DNA from: an uncultured Collinsella sp.
Lineage (GTDB): Bacteria; Actinomycetota; Coriobacteriia; Coriobacteriales; Coriobacteriaceae
Direction of reading: 5' to 3'
Length of the DNA: 22,017 nt
Assembly (NCBI GenBank): GCA_900548935.1
Contig: URMR01000015.1
Location: 1-22,017 of the forward strand
How positions within the stretch are numbered: the stretch's first letter is position 1; the number at the start of each line of letters is the position of its first letter. A program made the position numbers and the translations under genes. The notes under the pieces were generated by a model. The model worked only from the letters and a program-made list of their open reading frames with translations, did no database searches and was not told the DNA's origin. Positions 15,049-21,396 of this stretch are shown piece after piece.

Positions 15049-15170
15049 GAACGTGGATTTTCGGACACACGAGCGTGGATTTTCGGACGTTTACAAATCG
15101 AGCGTGGATAATCTCCCACTTTTGGCTCAAAACTAGGCTCAAAACGGGAGATTATCCACGCTCATTTTTT
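15049..15170. repeat. GAGCGTGGA structured repeat, family C, copy 2
   Basis: Two tandem units, GAACGTGGATTTTCGGAC (15049-15066) and GAGCGTGGATTTTCGGAC (15071-15088), precede a hairpin with exact 18-bp arms at 15100-15117 and 15146-15163. ATTTTTT follows the hairpin, so it could also terminate metA transcription. A low-complexity GCTGTG-rich stretch lies just upstream (about 15000-15040). Confidence 0.88.
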
Positions 15171-15460
15171 AGGCATGTAGATGCCGATGGCTCGGCTAAG
15201 AGACGGTGCATGCAGAGGCAAAGTCGCATTTGGCGTAGTCTTGAATCTCGACGGGTTTTTCTTTCTGATAATCCAATGGACCAAGGCCTCAAAATGTGGA
15301 GACAGGGATCTCTTGGCAAGACTTCTACCTGCAGATATAAGCCATCAGTCTAAAACGTCCAAAACCGTCAAGCATTTGGTCAGCGCCTGGACGGTATTTG
15401 GTCAGACTTCGCATGAAACCGTCTGGTACGTTTGCGCCGTTCCAAGAGTTGGGAGGCGAC
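15171..15460 (+). other. Gene-free spacer before the AbiEi-like gene
   Basis: No coding region is convincing here. The only structure seen is a 22-bp-spaced direct repeat of ATTTGGTCAG (15374-15383 and 15396-15405), with nearby GACGGT and ACCGTC half-sites, close enough to the downstream gene to be regulatory. Confidence 0.35.
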
Positions 15461-16423
15461 ATGGGAAACATGACGGCGAATCAAAGACTTGCAAGTCACA
15501 TTAAGGCGTGCGAACAGCAGATGAGCTGCGTGTACGCGCGCACGGCGGCGGAGGCAAAGCAGATTGAGCGGCGGGCGGAGGTGGGAAGTCTAGAGGTGGT
15601 CATGCCGGGGCTGTATGCGCGTCCGGAATACTGGTCCGAGCTCAAGTTTCGGCAGCGTTATCTGCATCGGGTGCGGGCGCTTGCGCAAAAGCACCCCGAC
15701 TGGACATTTTGCTCCTATACGGCGGCTGTTATCTATGGCCTTTCGGTTTCGCATGCCAATTTGACGCACATCCATATCGCCGCGATGCCAGCCCAATCGA
15801 CGACGCCGGGCTCTCAGGTCATTCGTCATCGCTATGCTCGTCAAACACGGGCCACCCAGATGGATATCGCCGTAACCGATATCGATCAAACGATTACGGA
15901 TTGCTTGGTCGATGCATCGTTTGCCGAGGGGCTGATCATCGCGGATTCGGCGCTCCATGAGCAACTTTTGTCGAAGGAGCATCTCGTTGAGACTGTCGAC
16001 AAGCTTGGCCTGAATCGTCGCGGTGTTGTGACGGCGCGCAGGGTTGCACGATGTGCCGATGGGCTGTCGGAAAGCGGCGGCGAGTCCAAGGCGCGTGCCC
16101 TGATGATCGAGCGCGGCTGGCAGACGCCGGAGTTGCAAGTTGAGCTGTTCGACCCGGTTGAGCCGGGACGACCGTATCGCGTCGACTACTTGTGGCGCGT
16201 GGGCGACCGGCTGATTATCGGGGAGTTCGACGGATTTGTTAAAAGCGAGAAGGCGGCGGAGGAGGGCAAGCTCGCGAAGGCGCAGTTCGATGAGCGCCAG
16301 CGCGAGTCGAGGCTTTCGCTGCTTGATAACTGCAAGATCGTGCGCTTGTGCTGGGATGATCTAAGGGATCCGACAAAGCTCGATCGCAAGCTCAAGGTCG
16401 CCGGCGTGCCGCGTGCGTGCTGA
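15461..16423 (+). CDS. AbiEi-like protein with C-terminal DUF559/Vsr-like nuclease domain
   Basis: Protein of 320 aa, not assigned a confident function. Residues 1-70 resemble the winged-helix start of AbiEi-type antitoxins (KQIERRAEVGSLEVVMPGLYAR). The middle contains the AbiEi-like segment CSYTAAVIYGLSV. The C-terminal third has the acidic pattern of small PD-(D/E)XK nucleases: GGESKAR (Glu208), RVDYLW (Asp242), IIGEFDGFVK (Glu255, Asp257, Lys261). Such fusions are common orphan genes in actinobacteria. No AbiEii toxin gene is adjacent. The start after GGGAGGCGAC is preferred, although an ATG nine bases later is possible. The gene is bracketed by family-C repeats in the same orientation, which may mark a mobile or recombining cassette. 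Possible roles include phage defence or repeat-associated maintenance; both are speculative. Confidence 0.65.
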   Translation: MGNMTANQRLASHIKACEQQMSCVYARTAAEAKQIERRAEVGSLEVVMPGLYARPEYWSELKFRQRYLHRVRALAQKHPDWTFCSYTAAVIYGLSVSHANLTHIHIAAMPAQSTTPGSQVIRHRYARQTRATQMDIAVTDIDQTITDCLVDASFAEGLIIADSALHEQLLSKEHLVETVDKLGLNRRGVVTARRVARCADGLSESGGESKARALMIERGWQTPELQVELFDPVEPGRPYRVDYLWRVGDRLIIGEFDGFVKSEKAAEEGKLAKAQFDERQRESRLSLLDNCKIVRLCWDDLRDPTKLDRKLKVAGVPRAC

Positions 16424-16449
16424 GGCAGTTGCAGGGCGTTTGGCTGCAC

Positions 16450-16564
16450 AAGCGTGGAAAATCGGACGGACGAGCGTGGATTTTCGGACGCTTGTTGAAT
16501 GAGCGTGGATAATCTCCCGTTTTTGGCTCGTAAGGGGGCTCAAAGTGGGAGATTTTCCACGCTC
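16450..16564. repeat. GAGCGTGGA structured repeat, family C, copy 3
   Basis: Tandem units AAGCGTGGAAAATCGGAC (16450-16467) and GAGCGTGGATTTTCGGAC (16472-16489) precede a hairpin with 18-bp arms at 16501-16518 and 16547-16564 (one substitution in the right arm). Orientation and order are the same as copy 2. Confidence 0.88.
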
Positions 16565-16590
16565 ATCTTGCGGGCGCGATACGGCGGCGG

Positions 16591-17187
16591 CTAGGCGCTG
16601 ACGAAGTTGGGCAGTGGCAGGTCGTGGGCGTCGGTGGGAACGTGGTCGACGCGCTGTTCGTCAAAGGCGATGCCGACGATTTGGCATGCGGGCGAGAGTA
16701 TAGGCAGGTAGCGGTCGTAGCAGCCTCCGCCGTAGCCCAGGCGCGCGCCGGTGCGGTCGAAAGCCACGAGCGGCACAACAACCATGTCGAGAGCCTTGGC
16801 AGGCACGGTGGGGAAGCGGCTGCTGTCGACGTCCGTAGCCGCGAAGGCCCGCGTGGGATGAGCAATATACGGGGCCTCGGACGCATCGCCGGCAGAGACT
16901 GCCCGCATGCACATGCGCTGGCCACAAGCCATGGCGTCTGTTGCCGAGAGCATGCACGGATAGGACACGCGCCAGCCACGCGCGACGGCTGCGGCGGCAA
17001 ACGCGGCTGGGTCGACCTCGGAACCCATGGCGGCATAGACGGCAACGGTGCGCGGTGCCGCGGCACCCAAGCGATCCAGCAGCTCAACAAGCCGCGCGCA
17101 TACAACAGCAGACTTCGCTGCCCGAACATCCAAATCAATAGCATCGCGCCGAGCAATCACCGCCCGCCGCAGCTCAGCCTTATCCAT
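16591..17187 (-). CDS. 5-formyltetrahydrofolate cyclo-ligase
   Basis: ATP-dependent enzyme of folate metabolism (5-FCL/MTHFS, YgfA family) that converts 5-formyl-THF to 5,10-methenyl-THF; 198 aa, typical length. Seen are the N-terminal KAELRRAVIARRDAI, the substrate-loop region VYAAMGSEVD (50-59), the phosphate-binding signature VPLVAFDRTGARLGYGGGCY (138-157) followed by DRYL, and the C-terminal IAFDEQRVDHVPTDAHD. I chose the ATG at 17187; a TTG 27 bases upstream is also in frame. AAGG lies about 7 bases before the ATG. The leader carries a family-B repeat ending about 20 bases before the start. It appears to be a single-gene unit facing the family-C repeat. Confidence 0.93.
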   Translation of the reverse strand: MDKAELRRAVIARRDAIDLDVRAAKSAVVCARLVELLDRLGAAAPRTVAVYAAMGSEVDPAAFAAAAVARGWRVSYPCMLSATDAMACGQRMCMRAVSAGDASEAPYIAHPTRAFAATDVDSSRFPTVPAKALDMVVVPLVAFDRTGARLGYGGGCYDRYLPILSPACQIVGIAFDEQRVDHVPTDAHDLPLPNFVSA

Positions 17188-17206
17188 CTCAACCTTATCT
17201 CCCAAA

Positions 17207-17251
17207 CCTACCAAAAAGGGACAGGTTTATTTTGGCAGGTTTTATCTGGGC
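17207..17251 (-). repeat. Leader-associated repeat, family B, copy 3
   Basis: Read on the minus strand it runs from GCCCAGATAAAACCTGCC to CTTTTTGGTAGG, nearly identical to copy 1, and ends about 20 bases before the cyclo-ligase start. All three copies point the same way relative to the next gene. Confidence 0.82.
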
Positions 17252-17333
17252 AAACGCGATATGGGCAGTAAAGCCACCGCAAATATGCCTGTGAACTGCG
17301 CCCTTTGTGGTTGTTTGAGCCTATGCGTTAATG

Positions 17334-17663
17334 CTATAACGCCGCAGCGATTGCTTCGGTCACAAACTTATTGAGTGACTCACCCTTCTTTGCCGCTGCC
17401 AGCGCTGCTTGCTTGTGGAGCTCAGAGCCCGTTCTTACGTTGAACGACCCCTTAAAAGCCCGCTCGGGTTCCTTGCCCTTCTCGGCGCAAAACTCAAGGT
17501 AATCGTCGACGGCGTCGTGGAAGCATTGTTCCACTTCTTTAACCGTAGAGCCTTCAAACACAATTGCATCCCTAATGCCGGTGACCATACCTGTTAGCAC
17601 ATGCTGTTCGGCATCGAACTCGACTGGGGCGAAATAACCCTTGTATGCCAAAACGTTACTCAT
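17334..17663 (-). CDS. hicB: HicB-family antitoxin
   Basis: Antitoxin of a type II toxin-antitoxin pair, 109 aa. The N-terminal partially degraded RNase-H-like HicB fold covers about 1-65 (YKGYFAPVEFDAEQHVLTG, then GIRDAIVFEGSTVKEVEQCF). A C-terminal ribbon-helix-helix DNA-binding segment covers about 75-109 (FKGSFNVRTGSELHKQAALA, then KKGESLNKFVTEAI). The ATG at 17663 overlaps the end of the toxin gene, and GGAGG lies 5 bases upstream inside that gene; an ATG at 17678 is less well placed. It binds and neutralises HicA and, with it, represses the shared promoter, probably at the palindrome at 17934. Confidence 0.9.
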   Translation of the reverse strand: MSNVLAYKGYFAPVEFDAEQHVLTGMVTGIRDAIVFEGSTVKEVEQCFHDAVDDYLEFCAEKGKEPERAFKGSFNVRTGSELHKQAALAAAKKGESLNKFVTEAIAAAL

Positions 17664-17919
17664 GACTACCTCCGACATCTTGCAGAAATCGAACGATGTT
17701 TCGAATGGTCCCCGCTGTCAATTCGTCAGATGGATGTGGCACGTGCATTACGAACATCCTGCCATCTGATGGCCTGTAGAAGCGAACGCGCGATCCGGAT
17801 GTCTTGCCTTTGTTGTCCATTTCAAAGCCATATGAAGCCATGACTTTTAGAAAATCGGTATACCGATACGTCGAAGGGCAGCTAAGCAGTTGGGCGATGA
17901 GTTTATCGGTCCGAGTCAT
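17656..17919 (-). CDS. hicA: HicA-family mRNA interferase toxin
   Basis: Small toxin of 87 aa with a double-stranded-RNA-binding-like fold; family members cleave mRNA independently of the ribosome. It shows the HicA layout: YTDFLKVMASYGFEMDNKG, then SGSRVRF, then MHVPHPSDELTAGTIRNIVRFL. The usual catalytic His of the GSHH segment is not present here (SGSR at 41-44), while His59 and His62 remain. This could mark the divergent GSxxxF-type subfamily or a weakened toxin. It is first in the operon with hicB, overlapping it by 8 bases, a toxin-first order typical of hicAB. GAGGCGGG precedes the ATG. Confidence 0.82.
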   Translation of the reverse strand: MTRTDKLIAQLLSCPSTYRYTDFLKVMASYGFEMDNKGKTSGSRVRFYRPSDGRMFVMHVPHPSDELTAGTIRNIVRFLQDVGGSHE

Positions 17920-17933
17920 CCCGCCTCACATTC

Positions 17934-17954
17934 TGCAACTATATCCTAGTTGCA
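17934..17954 (-). promoter_or_regulatory. hicAB operator palindrome and promoter
   Basis: TGCAACTA and TAGTTGCA are exact inverted 8-mers separated by five bases, 14 bp before hicA. On the minus strand TTGCAT at about 17971-17966 and TAGGAT in the centre of the palindrome could be -35 and -10 boxes with 17-bp spacing. HicB or HicAB binding here would block transcription. Confidence 0.7.
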
Positions 17955-18058
17955 ATTTAAGTCCGATGCAAGCACCCCTACTATAGAACAAGTGTTCGAA
18001 TCAACACAAAGACACCTGTCTCCTTTGCGGTGGTTTTTGCTGAAGGGCGGGTGTCTGC

Positions 18059-18204
18059 GGCTCTTTGTCTCAATCTGTAACAGTAACTCGGCAAAAATGG
18101 GCCTAGCTGTTACAGATCGAGACAAAGAGCCGGCGCCATTCGGAAACGTCTCGATCTGTAACATCTGGAGCCGATATTGCCGCCTAGATGTTACAGATCG
18201 AGAC
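18059..18204. repeat. Two tandem long hairpins, family D (ATCTGTAACA)
   Basis: Hairpin 1 has 25-bp arms at 18059-18083 and 18107-18131 with one mismatch, from GGCTCTTTGTCTC to ATCTGTAACAG. Hairpin 2 has perfect 19-bp arms at 18148-18166 and 18186-18204 (GTCTCGATCTGTAACATCT). The core ATCTGTAACA thus occurs four times. No gene is visible in the 340-bp gap 17955-18296. Confidence 0.85.
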
Positions 18205-18252
18205 AAAACTGGTGGGACGGGCTAAGCTGCCCCGCCCAAGCGGCGGAAAAGA

Positions 18253-18291
18253 AAAGGTAGATTTTCGGGCATGTCCCAAAAATCTACCTTT
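18253..18291 (-). terminator. Terminator-like hairpin, family E, after the M16C fragment
   Basis: AAAGGTAGATTTT (18253-18265) and AAAATCTACCTTT (18279-18291) form a 13-bp perfect stem, extended by partial GGGC/GTCCC pairing. On the minus strand it follows the stop codon by 5 bases and runs into TTTTCTTTTCC. A degenerate copy is at 13933-13968. Confidence 0.7.
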
Positions 18292-18296
18292 GTACG

Positions 18297-20921
18297 TTAG
18301 GCCAGCAGGTCGATGACGTTAAAGCCGGCGTTGCTCTTGGCGATGACGTCTCGGCCGCCAAAGACACAGGTTGGCGACTCGGCTGCGATGCGCGTCACGT
18401 CGGCGCCGAGCGAGCGAAGCTCACCGGGTGTGGCGGCGAGCATCTGGGCGCGGCGCTCCTCGCGTGCATGCGGATCGAGCCCGGCCAGGTAGGTCGTATT
18501 GCGGCGCTTGGTGAGCGCGTACGGCTTCACGGGCGCGTCCATGCCGCTCACGCAGCTCACGATAAAGCCCTCGAAGGCGGCCTCGTCGGGCTCAAAGCTG
18601 CCGAGCCATGCGCCTGCGCGCGCCACGCGCTCAATCGAGGGGTCGACCGCCGGGTCGCGGTAGGTGTAGAACGCAGTCTGGCGCTCGCCGGCCGCGCGGA
18701 ATCCGCAGCCGTACGCACCGCCCTTCACGCGGATCTCGTTCCACAGGTAGTCGTAGGAGAGCGCGTTGGCAGCAACCGCCCAAGCGCCCGTCACGCCGAT
18801 GTCCAGACGGCGCGGATCGCACGCGCGCGCCGCAAAGCAGATGTCGCTGGGGATGACGAAAGCCTCGTGACGGTCGCGCGGCGCCGGCACCACGAGCGTG
18901 CCGCTGCCAGCACCGTCGCCCGCGCCAAGCCCCAGGCCGCCCGCGGCGTCCCAGTACGCGTCAAAGTCCTCGTCGCTGCCGGTAAAGCTCGCCATGCAGC
19001 CATCGGCCACAAAGATGCGGTCTGCCAGCGCGGCAAGCTTGGCGCGCAGGTCGTCCAGTCGCTCGTCAAAGTGCTCGAGCAAATCGCGCAGGAACAGGTA
19101 GAAGTCCACGCCCGAAAGCTGCTCGCGCACCACGGCCGAAGGCGAGCTGTAGCTCATCGCGCGACCGAGCGCCGCCGAGTGTCCGTTGTTGATAAAGCCC
19201 TGCTCAAGCCCAATGCGAATCTGCGTGAGCACATCGCGCACGCGGTCGGCGTCGGCATCGAGCAACAGCGTGCTCGACCACACCTCGCGCGGCAGGCTCG
19301 CCAGCGCATCGATCTTCTCGGACAGGGCGCCGGCGCTCACCAGCAGGTAGGGGCGCACGCCGTCCACGTCGGGCTGCGTCATGACCTCGGTCGTAAAGCT
19401 CAAGAAGCCCAGCTTGCCGGCGAGCAAGTTGTCGAGTTCCTCGGCCGAGTGCTCGCTCGTGGGTAGCTGCTTGAGCAGGCGGCAGAGCAGCGTCACGTAG
19501 GGCAGGTCCTCAAATGCGACGCAACTCAGGTCGAAATACTGCATGGCGTAGGCCAGGCGGTTGGTGGGGATGCCGTGGCGCAGGCAGGGGATGGGCGCAG
19601 TCGTGTCCACGACCAGCGGCGGCTCGGGGCGCGCCTCGCCAATGTCGGACACACGCAGGCGCGGCAGCGTGGCCTTGGCCTCGGGCGTGTCTTCCGCCTC
19701 CTGCGCGGCACGCAGCACAGCCGTGCGCTCGACTACGTCGGCCAGCTCGGCATCGGTCAGCTGGCTGTGGGTGGTGGAGGCCGGGTGGATGACCAGACTC
19801 TTCACGTCTGCAACGTTTGCCAGCAGGGAGAAGATCTTCAGGTTGTCAATGAACTTGAAGGCTTCCTCGCGGCCGCCCTTGATGTTGAAGGTGAAGATGG
19901 ATGCGCCGCCGTTGGGGAAATACTTCTCGTACAGGGCGTGATCCGGGTGATCGGGCAGAGAGGGGTGGTTGACCTTCTCCACCTGAGGATGGTTTGCCAG
20001 GAATTCGACCACCTTTTTGGTGTTCTCCACATGGCGCTCGATGCGCAGGCTCAGGGTCTCGGTGCCCTGCAGCAGCAGAAATGCATTGAACGGGGAGATG
20101 GTGGCACCGGTATCGCGCAGCAGGATGGCGCGGATGTAGGTGACGAAGGCAGCAGGGCCTGCGGCATCGGCGAAGGAAACACCGTGGTAGCTGGGGTTGG
20201 GATCGGCGATATTGCCGAACTTGCCGCTGGCCTTCCAGTCAAATTTGCCGCTGTCCACGATGATGCCGCCCAGGGTGGTGCCGTGGCCGCCGATGAACTT
20301 GGTGGCGGAGTGGACCACGATGTCTGCGCCGTGCTCAATGGGGCGGATCAGGTACGGGGTGCCGAAGGTGTTGTCGATGACCAGCGGCAGGCCGTGCTTG
20401 TGGGCAATGGCGGCAATGGCATCAATGTCGGGGATATCGCTGTTGGGGTTGCCCAGGGTCTCCAGATAGACGGCCTTGGTGTTGGGCTGGATGGCGTTCT
20501 CCACCTCGGCCAGATCGTGAGCGTTGACAAAGGTGGTGGTCACGCCGAACTGGGTCAGGGTGTGCTCCAGCAGGTTGTAGCTGCCGCCGTAGATGGTCTT
20601 TTGTGCCACGATGTGGTCACCGGCCTGTGCCAGCGCCTCGATGGTGTAGGTGATGGCGGCAGCGCCGGAAGCAGTGGCCAGAGCAGCCACGCCGCCCTCC
20701 AGAGCAGCGATGCGCTTCTCGAACACATCCTGCGTGGAGTTGGTCAGGCGGCCGTAGATGTTGCCCGCATCGGCCAGACCGAAACGGTCAGCGGCGTGCT
20801 GGCTGTTGCGGAACACATAGGAAGTGGTCTGGTAGATGGGCACGGCGCGGGAATCGGTTGCGGGATCGGCCTGCTCCTGGCCAACGTGAAGCTGCAGGGT
20901 CTCAAATTTATAGTTAGACAT
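18297..20921 (-). CDS. Chimeric frame: MetY N-terminal part fused to M16C peptidase C-terminal part
   Basis: One open frame of 874 aa that joins two unrelated partial proteins. Residues 1 to about 390 are O-acetylhomoserine aminocarboxypropyltransferase (MetY), a PLP enzyme making homocysteine or cysteine: LHVGQEQADPATDSRAVPIY, NIYGRLTNST, and PLP-lysine Lys208 in HSATKFIGGHG. The usual last 35-40 residues of MetY are missing. Residues from about 397 to 874 are the C-terminal half of a PreP-like M16C metallopeptidase (AQEAEDTPEAKATLPRL, then IPCLRHGIPTNR, SPSAVVREQLSG). Its N-terminal half with the HxxEH zinc site is absent. The join lies in LTDAELADV, which fits both families. The start follows GAGAGG. 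I doubt this protein exists; each half belongs to a separate gene. Confidence 0.85.
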   Translation of the reverse strand: MSNYKFETLQLHVGQEQADPATDSRAVPIYQTTSYVFRNSQHAADRFGLADAGNIYGRLTNSTQDVFEKRIAALEGGVAALATASGAAAITYTIEALAQAGDHIVAQKTIYGGSYNLLEHTLTQFGVTTTFVNAHDLAEVENAIQPNTKAVYLETLGNPNSDIPDIDAIAAIAHKHGLPLVIDNTFGTPYLIRPIEHGADIVVHSATKFIGGHGTTLGGIIVDSGKFDWKASGKFGNIADPNPSYHGVSFADAAGPAAFVTYIRAILLRDTGATISPFNAFLLLQGTETLSLRIERHVENTKKVVEFLANHPQVEKVNHPSLPDHPDHALYEKYFPNGGASIFTFNIKGGREEAFKFIDNLKIFSLLANVADVKSLVIHPASTTHSQLTDAELADVVERTAVLRAAQEAEDTPEAKATLPRLRVSDIGEARPEPPLVVDTTAPIPCLRHGIPTNRLAYAMQYFDLSCVAFEDLPYVTLLCRLLKQLPTSEHSAEELDNLLAGKLGFLSFTTEVMTQPDVDGVRPYLLVSAGALSEKIDALASLPREVWSSTLLLDADADRVRDVLTQIRIGLEQGFINNGHSAALGRAMSYSSPSAVVREQLSGVDFYLFLRDLLEHFDERLDDLRAKLAALADRIFVADGCMASFTGSDEDFDAYWDAAGGLGLGAGDGAGSGTLVVPAPRDRHEAFVIPSDICFAARACDPRRLDIGVTGAWAVAANALSYDYLWNEIRVKGGAYGCGFRAAGERQTAFYTYRDPAVDPSIERVARAGAWLGSFEPDEAAFEGFIVSCVSGMDAPVKPYALTKRRNTTYLAGLDPHAREERRAQMLAATPGELRSLGADVTRIAAESPTCVFGGRDVIAKSNAGFNVIDLLA
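19734..19760. other. Putative chimera junction inside the MetY/M16C frame
   Basis: These 27 bases encode LTDAELADV, a stretch plausible both for MetY just after its SxxTHSQL motif and for the M16C helix before AQEAEDTPEA. Left of it codon use matches the rest of the window; right of it, and in the following divergent gene, style and regulatory signals look Clostridia-like. Frame is preserved across the join. Confidence 0.7.
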
Positions 20922-20966
20922 AGTAATTAACCTCTCTATCTGTACTTAAAGTATAATTCTGACGCA

Positions 20967-21108
20967 TAAAAAATCCCGGTCACTGACACCATTTCAGTGC
21001 ACCGGGCAAAATTCGGGTTCAGCGCTTTGGCAGCTTTACCATCACATTCGCACACACATTCGGTCTGCAGAGGGCAATGCACAGCGCTCGGTCCCATATT
21101 CTGCCCGG
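20967..21108 (-). promoter_or_regulatory. Putative transcription attenuator in the metY leader
   Basis: On the minus strand CCCGGTGCACTGA pairs with TCAGTGACCGGG (hairpin 20975-21006, one bulged G), followed by ATTTTTT: an intrinsic terminator about 50 bases before metY. The upstream segment 21093-21108 (minus: CCGGGCAGAATATGGG) can pair with 21002-21017 (minus: CCCGAATTTTGCCCGG) at 15 of 16 positions including two G-U pairs. That second stem would consume one arm of the terminator, so the two are mutually exclusive. No SAM or T-box consensus was recognised. Confidence 0.6.
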
Positions 21109-21170
21109 GTGGTGTACATTCGCCCACAACGGAAGTTCGCGTGGAGCAGGTTTTTCCAGATCAGCGTCAT
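21042..21170 (-). CDS. Small ORF in the metY leader (possible leader peptide)
   Basis: A 42-codon frame with a near-perfect ribosome site (AAGGAGGG, 7 bases before the ATG). The peptide begins MTLIWKNLLHANFRCG and ends DRMCVRM, with Cys at 15, 30 and 39 and Met at 38 and 42. Codons 20-26 overlap the anti-terminator arm, and the stop lies about 35 bases before the terminator. Cys/Met codons at the end of a leader before a sulfur amino-acid gene fit ribosome-mediated attenuation. I do not recognise the peptide from any family, and it may be only a translated leader. Confidence 0.45.
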   Translation of the reverse strand: MTLIWKNLLHANFRCGRMYTTRAEYGTERCALPSADRMCVRM

Positions 21171-21264
21171 TTTGGTGCCCTCCTTTCAACGATTTTCCCA
21201 ATCCTCTACGACCCCGGGAAACTTGGTCTCAATTTCCCACTAGGTTGGTGGATTTGTTGTCTGG

Positions 21265-21293
21265 ATTATATCCCCATTTACCTAGATTGTCAA
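21265..21293 (-). promoter_or_regulatory. Consensus sigma-70 promoter for the metY leader
   Basis: On the minus strand TTGACA (21293-21288) and TATAAT (21270-21265) are both perfect hexamers with a 17-bp spacer. Transcription should start near 21258, giving a leader of about 337 nt before metY. Confidence 0.88.
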
Positions 21294-21330
21294 TAGGTTT
21301 ATTGCAAAAAAGTTGGAACTTTTGAAATCG

Positions 21331-21359
21331 TTGACGGCTGGCCCCCGGTGCTGTATACT
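21331..21359 (+). promoter_or_regulatory. Sigma-70 promoter of the methionine synthase activation-domain gene
   Basis: TTGACG (21331-21336) and TATACT (21354-21359) with a 17-bp spacer. AAAGGAGGG lies 7 bases before the ATG at 21397. It is back to back with the metY promoter, about 38 bp apart. Confidence 0.82.
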
Positions 21360-21396
21360 AAGTCTATTCTTTATTCTTGTAAAGGAGGGCGGGCAG

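Noticed and set aside
15049..15170. CRISPR array
   Set aside because: Only two or three units with very short, unequal spacers, ending in an inverted repeat, and no cas genes.
8706..16564. Replication origin based on DnaA-box-like TTATCCACg sites
   Set aside because: Sites occur only as arms of dispersed hairpins kilobases apart, with no AT-rich unwinding element and no dnaA or dnaN nearby.
17990..18008. tRNA-like T-arm (GTTCGAATC)
   Set aside because: It is part of a simple GTGTT/AACAC hairpin with a six-base loop. No acceptor, D or anticodon arms can be found around it.
19575..20930. A 451-residue plus-strand frame opposite metY
   Set aside because: The opposite frame has clear MetY motifs; this one is Gly/Val/Gln-rich low complexity without recognisable motifs.
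20922..21260. SAM-I riboswitch or T-box leader for metY
   Set aside because: I could not find the SAM-I core or the T-box GGTGGNACC-type sequence on the minus strand, so only a generic attenuator is claimed.
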